DNA of 62,641 nucleotides from NCBI GenBank assembly GCA_002493945.1, contig DLAL01000024.1:10741-73381 (forward strand). Reading direction: 5' to 3'. Positions 36,091 to 45,262 of the stretch are shown here, piece by piece. The notes under the pieces are model-generated. The model had not been told where the DNA came from and ran no database searches. It worked only from the letters and a program-made list of their open reading frames with translations. A program made the position numbers and the translations under genes. This stretch comes from Porphyromonadaceae bacterium UBA7048. Lineage in GTDB: Bacteria; Bacteroidota; Bacteroidia; Bacteroidales; Muribaculaceae. Position 1 is the stretch's first letter; each line of letters opens with the position of its first letter.

Positions 36091-37665
36091 TTAATATTTG
36101 ACAATCCACTGCCCGAGCGTACGGGTCGTCGGGTCGAAGTTGGCTCCGACTTTTACTATCGTGCGGCCGTCGAGAGCAAACGGAAGCGCATACTCCTTGC
36201 GCTCTATCTGCGCGAGCGCATCCTCGGCAGTGCCGTCGAGCTTGAATTCTATTATATATACGGTAGTCTTGGTGCCGAGTACAAGGTCAATACGACCGGC
36301 CGACGTGCGGTACTCTGCCTGGACGTAGAATCCCAACAGCTTGCCGACGCAGTACATCACATTCTGATAGAAGTATTCATTGCGGCTCTCCAGCTCGTAG
36401 GGTATACCGGCATAGAACGATTTCATCGCGCTCATGAAGCCCTCGATGTCACCTGAATTGAGCAAATCGCGCAGTTCGCGGACATACACCGCAGCCTTGT
36501 CGCGGTTCAGAGCGGTCACAGCAGGCACAAGCTGGTTTATGAACCCGCGGGCAACTTCGCGGTTGGGATAGCCGAGGGTGAATATGAGGTCGTCCATATC
36601 GTCCCAGCCCTCTTTCTTGAAGGACTTTATGGTCAGATAGCCTGTGTAGAACATGAATGGCACCGGATGATACTGTATCACATCGGTCGAACTGAGCCTA
36701 CCGGCAGACACAGTAGCGCCCTCGAGCCGTGACAGCTCCTCATTAGACGATGTCAGGACATGCAGGAGGTGGGTCGGTGTTCCGGACTCGAACCAGAAGC
36801 CTGCCAACTGCTGTGTAGCCAGACAGTTCAGGATGCTGTAAGGATTGTAGATGTCTCTGAGGTCTTGGGCGAAATGATAACCGTCATACATCTTCTTCAG
36901 CAGCACGTAGGCCTCATCTACGGTGCACTCTTTTTCCTTAGCGAGGTCGGACACGCCTTCTTCGAAGTAGCGGTGCAATTCCTCTTCCGTAATGCCACAT
37001 ATAGTCGAATACTTCGGCGACATCGATATGTCGCGTATGTTGTTCAGTCCGCTGAACACACTCAGTTTGCCGAGCTTGCCCACGCCGGTCAGAAGGACGA
37101 ACCGCAGCTTGGCATCCATAGCCTTCATCACGCCGTAGAAATCGTGCAGAAGCGCCTTGTTGTGCTCTAAGAACTCAGGATTGTCCATACAACGGATGAT
37201 CGGCACGTCGTACTCGTCGATAAGTACGACCACCTGACGGCCCGTCGCCTCATAGGCGTGATTAATCAGACTCTCGAAGCGGTGAGGCGACGATCTGTCG
37301 GAGTCATCCTGACCGTAGATGGCTTCATAACCCCTCAGACACCGTTCGAGGTGGTCATCCAGCGCGGTCAGAGTCGTATAGGTCTGCGGACTCATGTCGA
37401 AGTGCAGCACGGCATGTTCTTCCCACGGCTCAGGTATCAGAGTGTCTATCGCAAGACCTCTGAACAGTTCCCGGTTGCCTCGGAAAAATTCTTCAAGAGT
37501 CGACACAAGAAGACTCTTTCCGAACCGCCGCGGACGGCTCAGAAAGTAGTATGTCCCGTCATTGACGAGGTCATATATGACGGCCGTCTTGTCGATATAT
37601 ATATATCCGTTTTCACGAAGTTTCCTGAAACTCTGTATGCCGAGAGGATAAACCGAAGTTTTCAT
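36091..37665 (-). CDS. AAA-ATPase-like / PD-(D/E)XK nuclease-domain protein, copy 2
   Basis: 524 residues from the ATG at 37665. The frame is open to 37782, but a promoter at 37688-37719 and the shared start 'MKTSVYPLGIQ' with copy 1 fix the downstream start. Same layout as copy 1: 'RRFGKS' P-loop, 'LIDEYD' Walker B and C-terminal 'GRIDLV...EFK' nuclease core. It is the first gene of the minus-strand run leading through ruvA and sprA. The central 190 residues differ clearly from copy 1. Confidence 0.92.
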   Translation of the reverse strand: MKTSVYPLGIQSFRKLRENGYIYIDKTAVIYDLVNDGTYYFLSRPRRFGKSLLVSTLEEFFRGNRELFRGLAIDTLIPEPWEEHAVLHFDMSPQTYTTLTALDDHLERCLRGYEAIYGQDDSDRSSPHRFESLINHAYEATGRQVVVLIDEYDVPIIRCMDNPEFLEHNKALLHDFYGVMKAMDAKLRFVLLTGVGKLGKLSVFSGLNNIRDISMSPKYSTICGITEEELHRYFEEGVSDLAKEKECTVDEAYVLLKKMYDGYHFAQDLRDIYNPYSILNCLATQQLAGFWFESGTPTHLLHVLTSSNEELSRLEGATVSAGRLSSTDVIQYHPVPFMFYTGYLTIKSFKKEGWDDMDDLIFTLGYPNREVARGFINQLVPAVTALNRDKAAVYVRELRDLLNSGDIEGFMSAMKSFYAGIPYELESRNEYFYQNVMYCVGKLLGFYVQAEYRTSAGRIDLVLGTKTTVYIIEFKLDGTAEDALAQIERKEYALPFALDGRTIVKVGANFDPTTRTLGQWIVKY

Positions 37666-37687
37666 ATTCACCTTTTTTATCTGACAA

Positions 37688-37719
37688 CAAAGGTACGGAA
37701 AATATGGATTATCTCCAAA
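37688..37719 (-). promoter_or_regulatory. Promoter of the AAA/ruvA/sprA run
   Basis: Minus-strand TTTG (37716-37719), 20 bases, then TACCTTTG (37688-37695): an exact Bacteroidetes -33/-7 pair. It lies 22 bases before the ATG at 37665 and decides that start. Confidence 0.8.
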
Positions 37720-37775
37720 TCCACAAGAGCACCAGAGAAGGCGAAAAATTTTTAAAGAAAAATTTCCGTAATCGT

Positions 37776-37806
37776 TTTGCAAGGTGCGGTAAAATGCTTA
37801 ACTTTG
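37776..37806 (+). promoter_or_regulatory. Promoter of the Rnf operon
   Basis: TTTG (37776-37779), 19 bases, then TAACTTTG (37799-37806): an exact Bacteroidetes promoter. The expected transcript start is about 7 bases later, 14 to 16 bases before the ATG at 37827, which settles that start over the open frame reaching back to 37704. Confidence 0.85.
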
Positions 37807-37826
37807 CACCAGTATCCGGCGTAGCC

Positions 37827-38264
37827 ATGGAAGAGCAGAATATACGACATTCAGCCAAAGTCATCACATCGCATAGAGGGTTCTCAACAGTCGAAATCGT
37901 TCCTGAAAACGGAAGCCAACGGTGTTCGGGCTGTCGTCTTTCCGCACTATGCGGGACAGATCAGGAAGGACGGCTCACAGTTGATGCCGCCGTAAGCCGT
38001 GATGTCGATTCGAAAGATCTGAAGCCCGGAGTGACGGTCGAGATATCCGCCCGTGCCGGCTCCCGTACCAAGGCATCGGCAATACTTCTGCTGCTTCCTC
38101 TTGTCATATTTCTGACTGTCGCCGTCGTGCTTGTTTCCATAGGTGCAAGCGACCTTGCCGCCGGCCTATCGGCCATAGCGGTATCGGGTCTATTCTATAC
38201 GGGCCTCTATCTGAAAAGAGGCACGAAAACTCCTCTTTGGACCATTGAACGCATCATATCTTAA
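37827..38264 (+). CDS. RseC/MucC-like membrane protein (SoxR-reducing system family) heading the Rnf operon
   Basis: 145 residues. An N-terminal cysteine cluster 'CSGCRLSALC' could bind a metal or Fe-S centre. Two transmembrane helices lie in the middle ('ASAILLLLPLVIFLTVAVVLVS' and 'AAGLSAIAVSGLFYTGLYL'). This is the layout of RseC/RsxC-associated proteins, which in Bacteroidetes stand before rnfB. The role is probably in Rnf assembly or redox coupling, which is not proved. It is 8 bases before rnfB. Confidence 0.88.
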   Translation: MEEQNIRHSAKVITSHRGFSTVEIVPENGSQRCSGCRLSALCGTDQEGRLTVDAAVSRDVDSKDLKPGVTVEISARAGSRTKASAILLLLPLVIFLTVAVVLVSIGASDLAAGLSAIAVSGLFYTGLYLKRGTKTPLWTIERIIS

Positions 38265-38272
38265 TACAACAT

Positions 38273-39127
38273 ATGCTTCTGTTTCTATATTCGATTCTGC
38301 TTCTTGCCGGACTGGGGCTTGCAGGTGCCCTGGTGCTTTATGCCACGGCACGGCGATTCCATATCGATGAAGATCCACGCATCGACACCATAACGTCGCT
38401 CCTGCCGGGAGCGAACTGCGGCGGTTGCGGGCTCAAGGGCTGCCGCGACTTCGCCACGCAGTGTGTCCGGCAGGGCTCGCTCGACGGAATCCACTGCCCC
38501 GTATCCTCTCCGGCCGCTATTGGAGAAATCGCTAAAGTCCTCGGAGTCGAGGCCGTGACCGGTGTCGAGCGCCGCATCGCCGTGCTGAAGTGCAACGGCA
38601 CATGCTCTGCCCGGCCGGAACTGTACACTTACGACGGAGCCCGCTCGTGCGCCGTGATGGATGCCATCGCAGTCGGCACACGCGGCTGCTCCTACGGATG
38701 TCTGGGATGCGGCGACTGTGTGGCCGTCTGCCGTTTCGGAGCCATCAGCATCAATCCCGAGACCATGCTTCCTGTCGTGGATGCCGACAAATGCACGGCC
38801 TGCGGCGCATGTACAGCCGAATGTCCGCGTCATCTGCTCGAACTGCGACCCGTCGGACGCCGTGACCGCCGAGTGTGGGTGGCATGCTCCAACCGCGAAC
38901 GCGGAGCCGTGGCGCGCCGTGTCTGTCAGGCCGCATGTATCGGATGCGGAAAGTGCGCGCGCGAGTGTCCCTTCGGAGCCATAACCGTCGCCGACAACCT
39001 TGCCTACATCAACCCGGATACGTGCAAGGCCTGCGGCAAATGCGTCGGAGTATGCCCCACAGGAGCCATTCACGCGACATTTACCATCGTTCCACCCAAG
39101 CCCAAAGCTGAAACGGAGAAGCAATGA
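38273..39127 (+). CDS. rnfB: Rnf electron transport complex subunit B
   Basis: 284 residues. An N-terminal membrane anchor precedes the 4Fe-4S motif 'CGGCGLKGC' and 'FATQC'. Four ferredoxin-type CxxCxxCxxxC motifs follow, in order 'CLGCGDCVAVC', 'CTACGACTAEC', 'CIGCGKCAREC' and 'CKACGKCVGVC'. RnfB receives electrons from reduced ferredoxin. The stop overlaps the rnfC start by 4 bases. Confidence 0.97.
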   Translation: MLLFLYSILLLAGLGLAGALVLYATARRFHIDEDPRIDTITSLLPGANCGGCGLKGCRDFATQCVRQGSLDGIHCPVSSPAAIGEIAKVLGVEAVTGVERRIAVLKCNGTCSARPELYTYDGARSCAVMDAIAVGTRGCSYGCLGCGDCVAVCRFGAISINPETMLPVVDADKCTACGACTAECPRHLLELRPVGRRDRRVWVACSNRERGAVARRVCQAACIGCGKCARECPFGAITVADNLAYINPDTCKACGKCVGVCPTGAIHATFTIVPPKPKAETEKQ

Positions 39128-40449
39128 AACATACATTCCGAAAAGGCGGCATCCATCCCGATGCCCACAAGACAGCCTCGCGGCGTATTCTTTTCCAGCC
39201 GCTTCCACTGACAGCGTGGCTACCTCTGTCACAGCATATCGGCGCACCTTCGGTCCCGGTCGTGAAGAAGGGCGACAAGGTGGTCCGCGGACAGCTTATC
39301 GCCGAGAACAGCTCATTCGTCTCCGCAGGGCTGCATGCCCCGATATCAGGAACGGTATCCTCCATCGAACCTGTCGTGATGCCGTCGGGCAAACCGGCGC
39401 AGGCCATCATCATCAAAGCATCCGACGAGGAGCACGCCTCCGACGAGGCAGCCCGTGCCGCCTACTGGGACACGATGATACCCAACGTCACTGACCGCAC
39501 ACTCTCCGAGAGTCTTACATCTGAGGAAATCGTGAAGCGCATACTCGGCGCCGGCATCGTGGGACTCGGCGGCGCCACCTTCCCCTCCCACGTGAAGCTC
39601 TCGCTGAAGCCCGGCATCAAAGCTGAGATACTGATACTCAACGGCTGCGAATGTGAGCCGTATCTGATGTGCGACGACGCGCTGATGTGCACGTGGCCGG
39701 CGCGCATCGTCGAAGGTGTCGAACTGATGATGAAAGCCACAGGAATCCCGAAGGCCGTCATAGCGCTCGAAGACAATAAACCCGAAGCGGCGAAGGCTCT
39801 GCGCGACGCCCTCGACCCGGCATACGACATCTCTGTCATGACGCTGCGCACGAAGTATCCGCAAGGCGGCGAAAAACAGCTCGTCGAGGCAGTGACCGGA
39901 CGACGCATAGCCTCAGGCGCGCTTCCGCTGTCAGTCGGAGCGATAGTGAACAACGTGGCCACGGCTTTCGCCGTATGGCAGGCCGTCGCCACCGGTCAGC
40001 CGCTGATTGAGCGCGTGGTCACAGTCACGGGCGATATCCCTGCCGAACAGCAGTGCAACTACATGACAGCCATAGGCACTCCGCTGTCCGAACTGCCATT
40101 CACACTTCCCGAGGAGTGCCGCGCCATAGTAGGCGGCCCGATGATGGGACGCTCTGCCGTGCGGCTCGACGCCCCGGTGATGAAAGGCACGTCGGGACTG
40201 ACCCTTCTCAAAGGCAAAGGACGCCGTCAGCCGCAGCCGTGCGTGCGCTGCGGAGCCTGTGTCGACGCCTGCCCGATGGGACTTGAGCCCTATCTGCTGT
40301 CGACCTACGGACGGCTGAGGATGTTCGACGAGGCTCGTCAGGCCGATGTCGCAGACTGCCTCGAGTGCGGTGCCTGCTCATGGTCATGCCCGTCGTCACG
40401 TCCGATTCTTGATTATATCCGTATTGCCAAACAACGTTCACGCAAATGA
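39124..40449 (+). CDS. rnfC: Rnf electron transport complex subunit C
   Basis: 441 residues. It has the N-terminal barrel-sandwich region, the FMN/NADH-binding domain (with 'GLGGATFPSHVKLS' and 'LNGCECEPYLMCDD'), a SLBB-like segment, and two C-terminal 4Fe-4S motifs 'CVRCGACVDACP' and 'CLECGACSWSCP'. This is the NADH-reactive subunit of the ferredoxin:NAD+ oxidoreductase. It overlaps rnfB and rnfD by 4 bases each. Confidence 0.97.
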   Translation: MKHTFRKGGIHPDAHKTASRRILFQPLPLTAWLPLSQHIGAPSVPVVKKGDKVVRGQLIAENSSFVSAGLHAPISGTVSSIEPVVMPSGKPAQAIIIKASDEEHASDEAARAAYWDTMIPNVTDRTLSESLTSEEIVKRILGAGIVGLGGATFPSHVKLSLKPGIKAEILILNGCECEPYLMCDDALMCTWPARIVEGVELMMKATGIPKAVIALEDNKPEAAKALRDALDPAYDISVMTLRTKYPQGGEKQLVEAVTGRRIASGALPLSVGAIVNNVATAFAVWQAVATGQPLIERVVTVTGDIPAEQQCNYMTAIGTPLSELPFTLPEECRAIVGGPMMGRSAVRLDAPVMKGTSGLTLLKGKGRRQPQPCVRCGACVDACPMGLEPYLLSTYGRLRMFDEARQADVADCLECGACSWSCPSSRPILDYIRIAKQRSRK

Positions 40450-41408
40450 ATACGAATACTATGATCTTCTCGCCGTCGCCGCATCTGCACACGGGCCGCA
40501 CCACCCCGGGAGCCATGCGGCATGTGCTGGTGGCCCTGATACCGTCGGTCGCAGCGGCACTCTACTTCTTCGGACTTCCGGCGCTCGAAGTGCTGCTTGT
40601 CTCGATAGCCGCCTGCGTGGCTACCGAATGGCTCATCACACGCTACATGCTGCGGCGCCCGTCGACCATAGCCGACTGCTCGGCCGTGCTCACCGGCGTC
40701 CTCCTGGCGCTCAACCTTCCGGCCAATCTACCGCTGTGGATGGTCGTAGCCGGATCGGTCATGGCCATCGGCATAGCCAAGATGGCATTCGGCGGACTCG
40801 GCTGCAACATCTTTAATCCGGCGCTTGTGGGCCGAGTATTCCTCCTGATATCCTTTCCCGTAGCCATGACCTCGTGGCCCCTGCCGTCGGCAGGCTTCGG
40901 CGATGCCGACGGCCAGACCGGCGCTACCCTCCTCTCACGCATTTCAGAAGGGGCCGTCGACCCTGCCACGGTCGACTCGCTGCAGCTCTTCCTCGGCAAT
41001 ATCGGAGGCTCGATGGGCGAAGTCAGCGCACTGGCCATCCTTATCGGTTTCGTCTACCTGCTGACAGTGCGCGTCATCAAGTGGCACATTCCTGTGGCAA
41101 TAGCCGTCGGACTCGTGGCCGTAGACCTTCTCGCCGGCTATCCTCCGGTGGTCGACCTGCTCTCGGGCGGTCTGCTCTTAGGCGCCGTATTCATGGCCAC
41201 GGACTATGTGACATCGCCGATGACATCGCGTGGAATGCTGCTTTACGGCGTTCTCATCGGCATCATCACAGCCTCGATACGGCGGTGGGGCGCATATCCC
41301 GAAGGCATGTCCTTCGCCATACTCATCATGAACGGCGCCACGCCGCTGATCAACCGCTACATACGGCCGCAGCGCTTCTCGCCGCGCAGAAAGGAGGTGC
41401 CAGCATGA
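40446..41408 (+). CDS. rnfD: Rnf electron transport complex subunit D
   Basis: 320 residues with eight to ten predicted transmembrane helices. The segment DGQTGAT (Thr161) matches the covalent-flavin attachment motif of RnfD/NqrB. RnfD is thought to form the ion-translocating core with RnfG. It overlaps rnfG by 4 bases (ATGA). Confidence 0.96.
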   Translation: MNTNTMIFSPSPHLHTGRTTPGAMRHVLVALIPSVAAALYFFGLPALEVLLVSIAACVATEWLITRYMLRRPSTIADCSAVLTGVLLALNLPANLPLWMVVAGSVMAIGIAKMAFGGLGCNIFNPALVGRVFLLISFPVAMTSWPLPSAGFGDADGQTGATLLSRISEGAVDPATVDSLQLFLGNIGGSMGEVSALAILIGFVYLLTVRVIKWHIPVAIAVGLVAVDLLAGYPPVVDLLSGGLLLGAVFMATDYVTSPMTSRGMLLYGVLIGIITASIRRWGAYPEGMSFAILIMNGATPLINRYIRPQRFSPRRKEVPA

Positions 41409-41953
41409 CCTCCTCGCTCCGCAACATGGTTCTCTCGCTGACAGGACTGACATTCGCCGCGGCGGCCATCCTCGCCGGAGTCAATCTCGTCACGGCCGAG
41501 CCTATCGCCGAGGCATCGGTCAAGGCTCGCGCAGAAGCTATGGCTGCCATACTTCCGCCGTTCGACAACGACATAGCAGCTACGGCCACCGAGCTGCCTG
41601 ACGGCCAGACAGTCTACACCGCCACTCTCGGCGGAGCCGCTGCCGGCACAGCTGTCGAGACATACAGCGATAACGGCTTCTCGGGCCGCTTCACGGTTCT
41701 TGTCGGATTCGATACCGAAGGAATCCTTACAGGCTACCGCGTGCTCGAGCATGCCGAGACCCCCGGACTCGGAGCACGCATGACCGAATGGTTCTCCGAC
41801 CCGACACAACCGACCCGATACGTGACCGGCCGCACAGGCACACTTGCCGTGAAAGCCGACGGCGGCGACATCGACGCCATAACGGGTGCGACCATCACAT
41901 CGCGTGCATTTCTGGAAGCGCTCAACAGGGCGCGCAAGGCCATCACTGATTAA
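41405..41953 (+). CDS. rnfG: Rnf electron transport complex subunit G
   Basis: 182 residues from the ATG at 41405; the frame runs further upstream only inside rnfD. One N-terminal transmembrane helix, then a periplasmic FMN-binding domain with DAITGATITS, where Thr163 would carry FMN attached by ApbE. The segment 'AETPGLGARMTEWF' is also conserved in the family. 11 bases before rnfE. Confidence 0.95.
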   Translation: MTSSLRNMVLSLTGLTFAAAAILAGVNLVTAEPIAEASVKARAEAMAAILPPFDNDIAATATELPDGQTVYTATLGGAAAGTAVETYSDNGFSGRFTVLVGFDTEGILTGYRVLEHAETPGLGARMTEWFSDPTQPTRYVTGRTGTLAVKADGGDIDAITGATITSRAFLEALNRARKAITD

Positions 41954-41964
41954 CTGCTACAACG

Positions 41965-42552
41965 ATGAAAGCACTTCATACAATACTTTCGGGCATCTGG
42001 CAGCGCAACCCGACCTTCGTACTCATCTTAGGCATGTGCCCCACGCTGGGCACCACATCCTCGGCCATCACCGGCATGTCGATGGGACTGGCCACCATGC
42101 TCGTACTCATCTTCTCGAACGCGGCCATCTCGGCCATCAAAGGCATCGTGCCCGACAAGGTGCGCATACCGGCCTTCATCGTCGTGATAGCATCGTTCGT
42201 CACAGTCGTGCAGATGGTCATGCAGGCCTGGTTCCCGGCGCTTTACGCCGCCCTTGGCATCTTCATACCGCTCATCGTGGTGAACTGCATCCTGCTCGGC
42301 CGCGCCGAAGCCTTCGCCTCGAAGAATCCCGTGGGACTCTCCATAGCAGACGGCCTTGGCACGGGACTGGGATTCACGCTGTCGCTCACCGTGATAGGCT
42401 GCGTACGAGAGTTTCTCGGTGCCGGCACCGTATTCGGCTGCCGCATCTACAGCGCCGACTACGGCTCTCTGCTGTTCATCCTCGCACCCGGAGCCTTCAT
42501 AGTGCTGGGACTGCTCCTCGCACTGTTCAACATCATCACCGACCGTAAGTAA
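41965..42552 (+). CDS. rnfE: Rnf electron transport complex subunit E
   Basis: 195 residues, six predicted transmembrane helices. Starts 'ILSGIWQRNPTFVLILGMCPTLGTTSS', the RnfE signature with a membrane cysteine. Pairs with RnfA in the membrane to ligand an Fe-S centre and transfer electrons. 6 bases before rnfA. Confidence 0.96.
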   Translation: MKALHTILSGIWQRNPTFVLILGMCPTLGTTSSAITGMSMGLATMLVLIFSNAAISAIKGIVPDKVRIPAFIVVIASFVTVVQMVMQAWFPALYAALGIFIPLIVVNCILLGRAEAFASKNPVGLSIADGLGTGLGFTLSLTVIGCVREFLGAGTVFGCRIYSADYGSLLFILAPGAFIVLGLLLALFNIITDRK

Positions 42553-42558
42553 CCGTCT

Positions 42559-43140
42559 ATGCTCATCTACCTCGCCATCATCTTCAACGCGATACTTGTC
42601 AACAACATAGTATTCTCGCAGTTTCTCGGCATATGCCCTTTCATCGGCGTGTCCCGCAAAATCGATTCGGCCGCCGGCATGGGCATGGCGGTCACATTCG
42701 TCATGGCCGTCGCCACGGCCGTCACATGGCTTCTGCAGCACTATGTACTGGTGCCGCTGGGCCTCGTGTACATACAGACCATCGCCTTCATCCTCGTCAT
42801 CGCCGTGCTCGTGCAGATGCTCGAGATTATCATGAAGAAAAGCGCACCGGGACTTTACGCCGCTCTGGGCGTATTCTTACCGCTGATAACCACCAACTGC
42901 GCCGTCCTCGGCGTGGCCATTATCGTGGCCAACAAAGACTTCGGCTTCATTTACTCAATAGTCTACGCGATAGCCACCGCCCTGGGCTTCACGCTCGCAC
43001 TGCTGCTCTTCGCCGGCATACGCAGCCAGCTTGAGCTCGCAGACGTGCCCCGGCCTATGCGCGGCGTCCCCGTGGCACTGCTCACGGCCGGAATCCTGGC
43101 CATGGCATTCATGGGATTCTCCGGCATCAAGATAGGCTGA
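42559..43140 (+). CDS. rnfA: Rnf electron transport complex subunit A
   Basis: 193 residues, six predicted transmembrane helices, with 'NNIVFSQFLGICPFIGVS' and 'PLITTNCAVLGVA' carrying the conserved membrane cysteines. Structurally related to RnfE. Last Rnf gene; the exonuclease gene follows 13 bases later and is probably co-transcribed. Confidence 0.97.
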   Translation: MLIYLAIIFNAILVNNIVFSQFLGICPFIGVSRKIDSAAGMGMAVTFVMAVATAVTWLLQHYVLVPLGLVYIQTIAFILVIAVLVQMLEIIMKKSAPGLYAALGVFLPLITTNCAVLGVAIIVANKDFGFIYSIVYAIATALGFTLALLLFAGIRSQLELADVPRPMRGVPVALLTAGILAMAFMGFSGIKIG

Positions 43141-43153
43141 AACACTTATCAAT

Positions 43154-43909
43154 ATGAAATTAATATCCTGGAACGTAAACGGCCTTCGCGCAATAGCAGG
43201 CAAAGGCTTTGACAAAATATACCGTGACTTCGCGGCAGACATCTTCTGCATACAGGAGACAAAGATGCAGGAAGGACAGCTCGAGCTCGCCTTCGAAGGT
43301 TGCGAGATATTCTATAACTGCGCCGAGCGCAAAGGGTACTCGGGCACATCGGTCATCACGGCCATCCGTCCGCTCAATGTGACCCGCGGAATCGGTGTCG
43401 AAGAGCATGACCGCGAGGGCCGCGTGCTCACTCTCGAATTCGAGGAGTTCTTCCTGGTCAACGTCTACGTGCCCAACTCGCAGAGCGAACTCGCCCGACT
43501 GAGCTACCGCATGCAGTGGGAAGACGCATTCCTCGACTACATCAAAGGACTCGATGCACGCAAGCCGGTCATCGTCTGCGGCGACATGAACGTGGCCCAC
43601 AACGAGATAGACCTTGCCAATCCGAAGTCGAACCGTCAGAATCCGGGCTTCTCAGACGAAGAACGCGCCTGCATGACGCGCCTGCTCTCCTCCGGGTTCT
43701 CCGACACATACCGCAAGCTGCATCCCGACGCCACGGGAGTCTACTCCTGGTGGAGCTACCGCGGCCGCGCCCGCGAGAAGAACGTGGGCTGGCGTATCGA
43801 CTACTTCATCGTGTCGGACCGCCTGATGCCGAAGGTGACAAGCGCCGAGATTCACCCCGACATCCTCGGCTCGGACCACTGCCCCGTGGCCATAGAGATT
43901 GAACTGTAA
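43154..43909 (+). CDS. xth: Exodeoxyribonuclease III
   Basis: 251 residues of the ExoIII/APE endonuclease family that cleaves at abasic sites and trims 3' ends in base excision repair. Conserved blocks: 'WNVNGLRA', 'DIFCIQETKM', 'GDMNVAHNEIDLANP' (catalytic Asp/Asn), 'WRIDYF' and 'LGSDHCPV' (catalytic Asp-His). Full length. Ends at the shared terminator. Confidence 0.97.
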   Translation: MKLISWNVNGLRAIAGKGFDKIYRDFAADIFCIQETKMQEGQLELAFEGCEIFYNCAERKGYSGTSVITAIRPLNVTRGIGVEEHDREGRVLTLEFEEFFLVNVYVPNSQSELARLSYRMQWEDAFLDYIKGLDARKPVIVCGDMNVAHNEIDLANPKSNRQNPGFSDEERACMTRLLSSGFSDTYRKLHPDATGVYSWWSYRGRAREKNVGWRIDYFIVSDRLMPKVTSAEIHPDILGSDHCPVAIEIEL

Positions 43910-43917
43910 TGAAACGA

Positions 43918-43949
43918 AAGCAGCCCGTCGGACACCGATCGGGCTGCTT
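43918..43949. terminator. Bidirectional intrinsic terminator between xth and the MFS gene
   Basis: AAGCAGCCCG (43918-43927) pairs perfectly with CGGGCTGCTT (43940-43949), and the loop bases can extend the stem by TCGG/CCGA. A moderate T-rich stretch follows on both strands. It lies between convergent genes. Confidence 0.85.
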
Positions 43950-43968
43950 CTGTTTCATATCACAGGCT

Positions 43969-45237
43969 TCATACATATTCGTCGCTCATCCTGAAGGTGA
44001 AGCTGTGGCGCTTGACGACCACGAGGACGGCGAAGATAAGGGTGAGTATGCCGTTGAACAGGAACGGGAAGTGGTTGCTCGTCGTGTGGAACAGATGACG
44101 GGCAGCATCGATGATGAAGGGAGTCAGGGTGATGGCGATATAGTTGACCGACAGCACGATGGCCAGTGCAAGCGTGGACTTGCGTCCGTCAGTGACGGTG
44201 TAGGTGGCCTTGTCGTAGATGACCGGCTGGAACACTCCGTAGCCGAATCCCATGAAGACCGCTCCGAAGTAAAGGAGCCAGTCGGCACGGGCAAGTGCCA
44301 TCAGGAAGAGACCGCCTGCAGTAGAGAGAGCCGCAAGAAGCGACGTGCGCTGCCCCATGACCTTGATGAGATACGGAAGGCAGAATCCGGGCAGGAATAC
44401 TGCGAGATAGAACAGCGCCGTGACCGAGCCGGTGATATCACTGCTGAGACTGTCGCCCTGAATGAGGAAAGGCAGATAGTAAGAGATGATACTGACGGCA
44501 AATGTCGTGAAGGCGTACAGTCCTATAATACCGGCCATACGGCCTACTATGAAGCCGTCGCGCACCTTCTCGCCCGGGGTAGGCACGGCGAAGTCGGTCT
44601 TGGACTGCGCTTGCGGCGACCCAGTGGCGGCCGGAGCCGCGCTCATCTTCTGAGAGGCTTCAGGATTATTGTTGCGGACGAATATCATCAGCGCCAGCGG
44701 GATGGCCGGAATCAGATACACCAGAAAGGGCGTGTGCCAGTTCCCGTGGTTAAGCCATCCGACCACGAAGGTGGCGCCCACAAGGGCCATGTTGGAGATG
44801 CCGCTCTTGATGCCGAGCTGCTGCATGCGGTATTTGCCGGCGAACGTGTCGGCAATCAGTCCCGCAGCCAGCGGAATGACAAGTCCGCAGCCGCAGCCGA
44901 GCAGACAGCTCACTGCGATAAGCATCGGCATGCTGTCAGCGAAGAAATACAGGATGCCGGCCCCGAGGTAGACGGCAAGTCCGATGACCACTATGCGTAC
45001 CTTGTTTTTCGACTCCGACAGTTTTCCCGAGAAGAGCACGAAGGGGATTATCAGCAGATTGGGGAGAACCGTGAGCATCTGTATCTCAAGGTCGCCCACA
45101 TGCGGAAAAATCTTGTCGAGATTGCCGAGCATAGGGCTGACGGCCAGCCCCGGGAGGTTGACCACCAGCGAAATCGACCATATTGCCAGCAGAGCCGGCA
45201 ACGTGATCGATCCTTTTCCGGTGGGTATTCGCATCAT
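43969..45237 (-). CDS. Major facilitator superfamily transporter
   Basis: 422 residues with about twelve transmembrane helices in two halves joined by a Pro/Ala/Gln-rich cytoplasmic loop near residue 195. The loop-2/3 region 'LFSGKLSESKNKVRIVVIG' resembles the MFS motif A. The substrate cannot be named. It lies 25 bases after the amino-acid antiporter gene, so it may be part of the decarboxylase/antiporter unit. Ends at the bidirectional terminator. Confidence 0.9.
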   Translation of the reverse strand: MMRIPTGKGSITLPALLAIWSISLVVNLPGLAVSPMLGNLDKIFPHVGDLEIQMLTVLPNLLIIPFVLFSGKLSESKNKVRIVVIGLAVYLGAGILYFFADSMPMLIAVSCLLGCGCGLVIPLAAGLIADTFAGKYRMQQLGIKSGISNMALVGATFVVGWLNHGNWHTPFLVYLIPAIPLALMIFVRNNNPEASQKMSAAPAATGSPQAQSKTDFAVPTPGEKVRDGFIVGRMAGIIGLYAFTTFAVSIISYYLPFLIQGDSLSSDITGSVTALFYLAVFLPGFCLPYLIKVMGQRTSLLAALSTAGGLFLMALARADWLLYFGAVFMGFGYGVFQPVIYDKATYTVTDGRKSTLALAIVLSVNYIAITLTPFIIDAARHLFHTTSNHFPFLFNGILTLIFAVLVVVKRHSFTFRMSDEYV

Positions 45238-45262
45238 AATCGGAGAAGTTATGCCGTTATAC

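Larger units (their letters stand above)
34516..37665 (-). repeat. Tandem gene duplication with conserved ends and divergent middle
   Basis: Two 1.56-kb paralogues stand head to tail, 12 bases apart. Their DNA is nearly identical over about 600 bases at the 5' ends (35470-36078 and 37060-37665) and about 300 bases at the 3' ends (34550-34850 and 36125-36425), but clearly divergent between. This pattern suits gene conversion at the ends or selection for a variable middle. Confidence 0.85.

Noticed and set aside
37827..43140. Na+-NQR instead of Rnf
   Set aside because: RnfB with many ferredoxin motifs and the B-C-D-G-E-A gene order identify Rnf; no NqrF-like flavoprotein is present.
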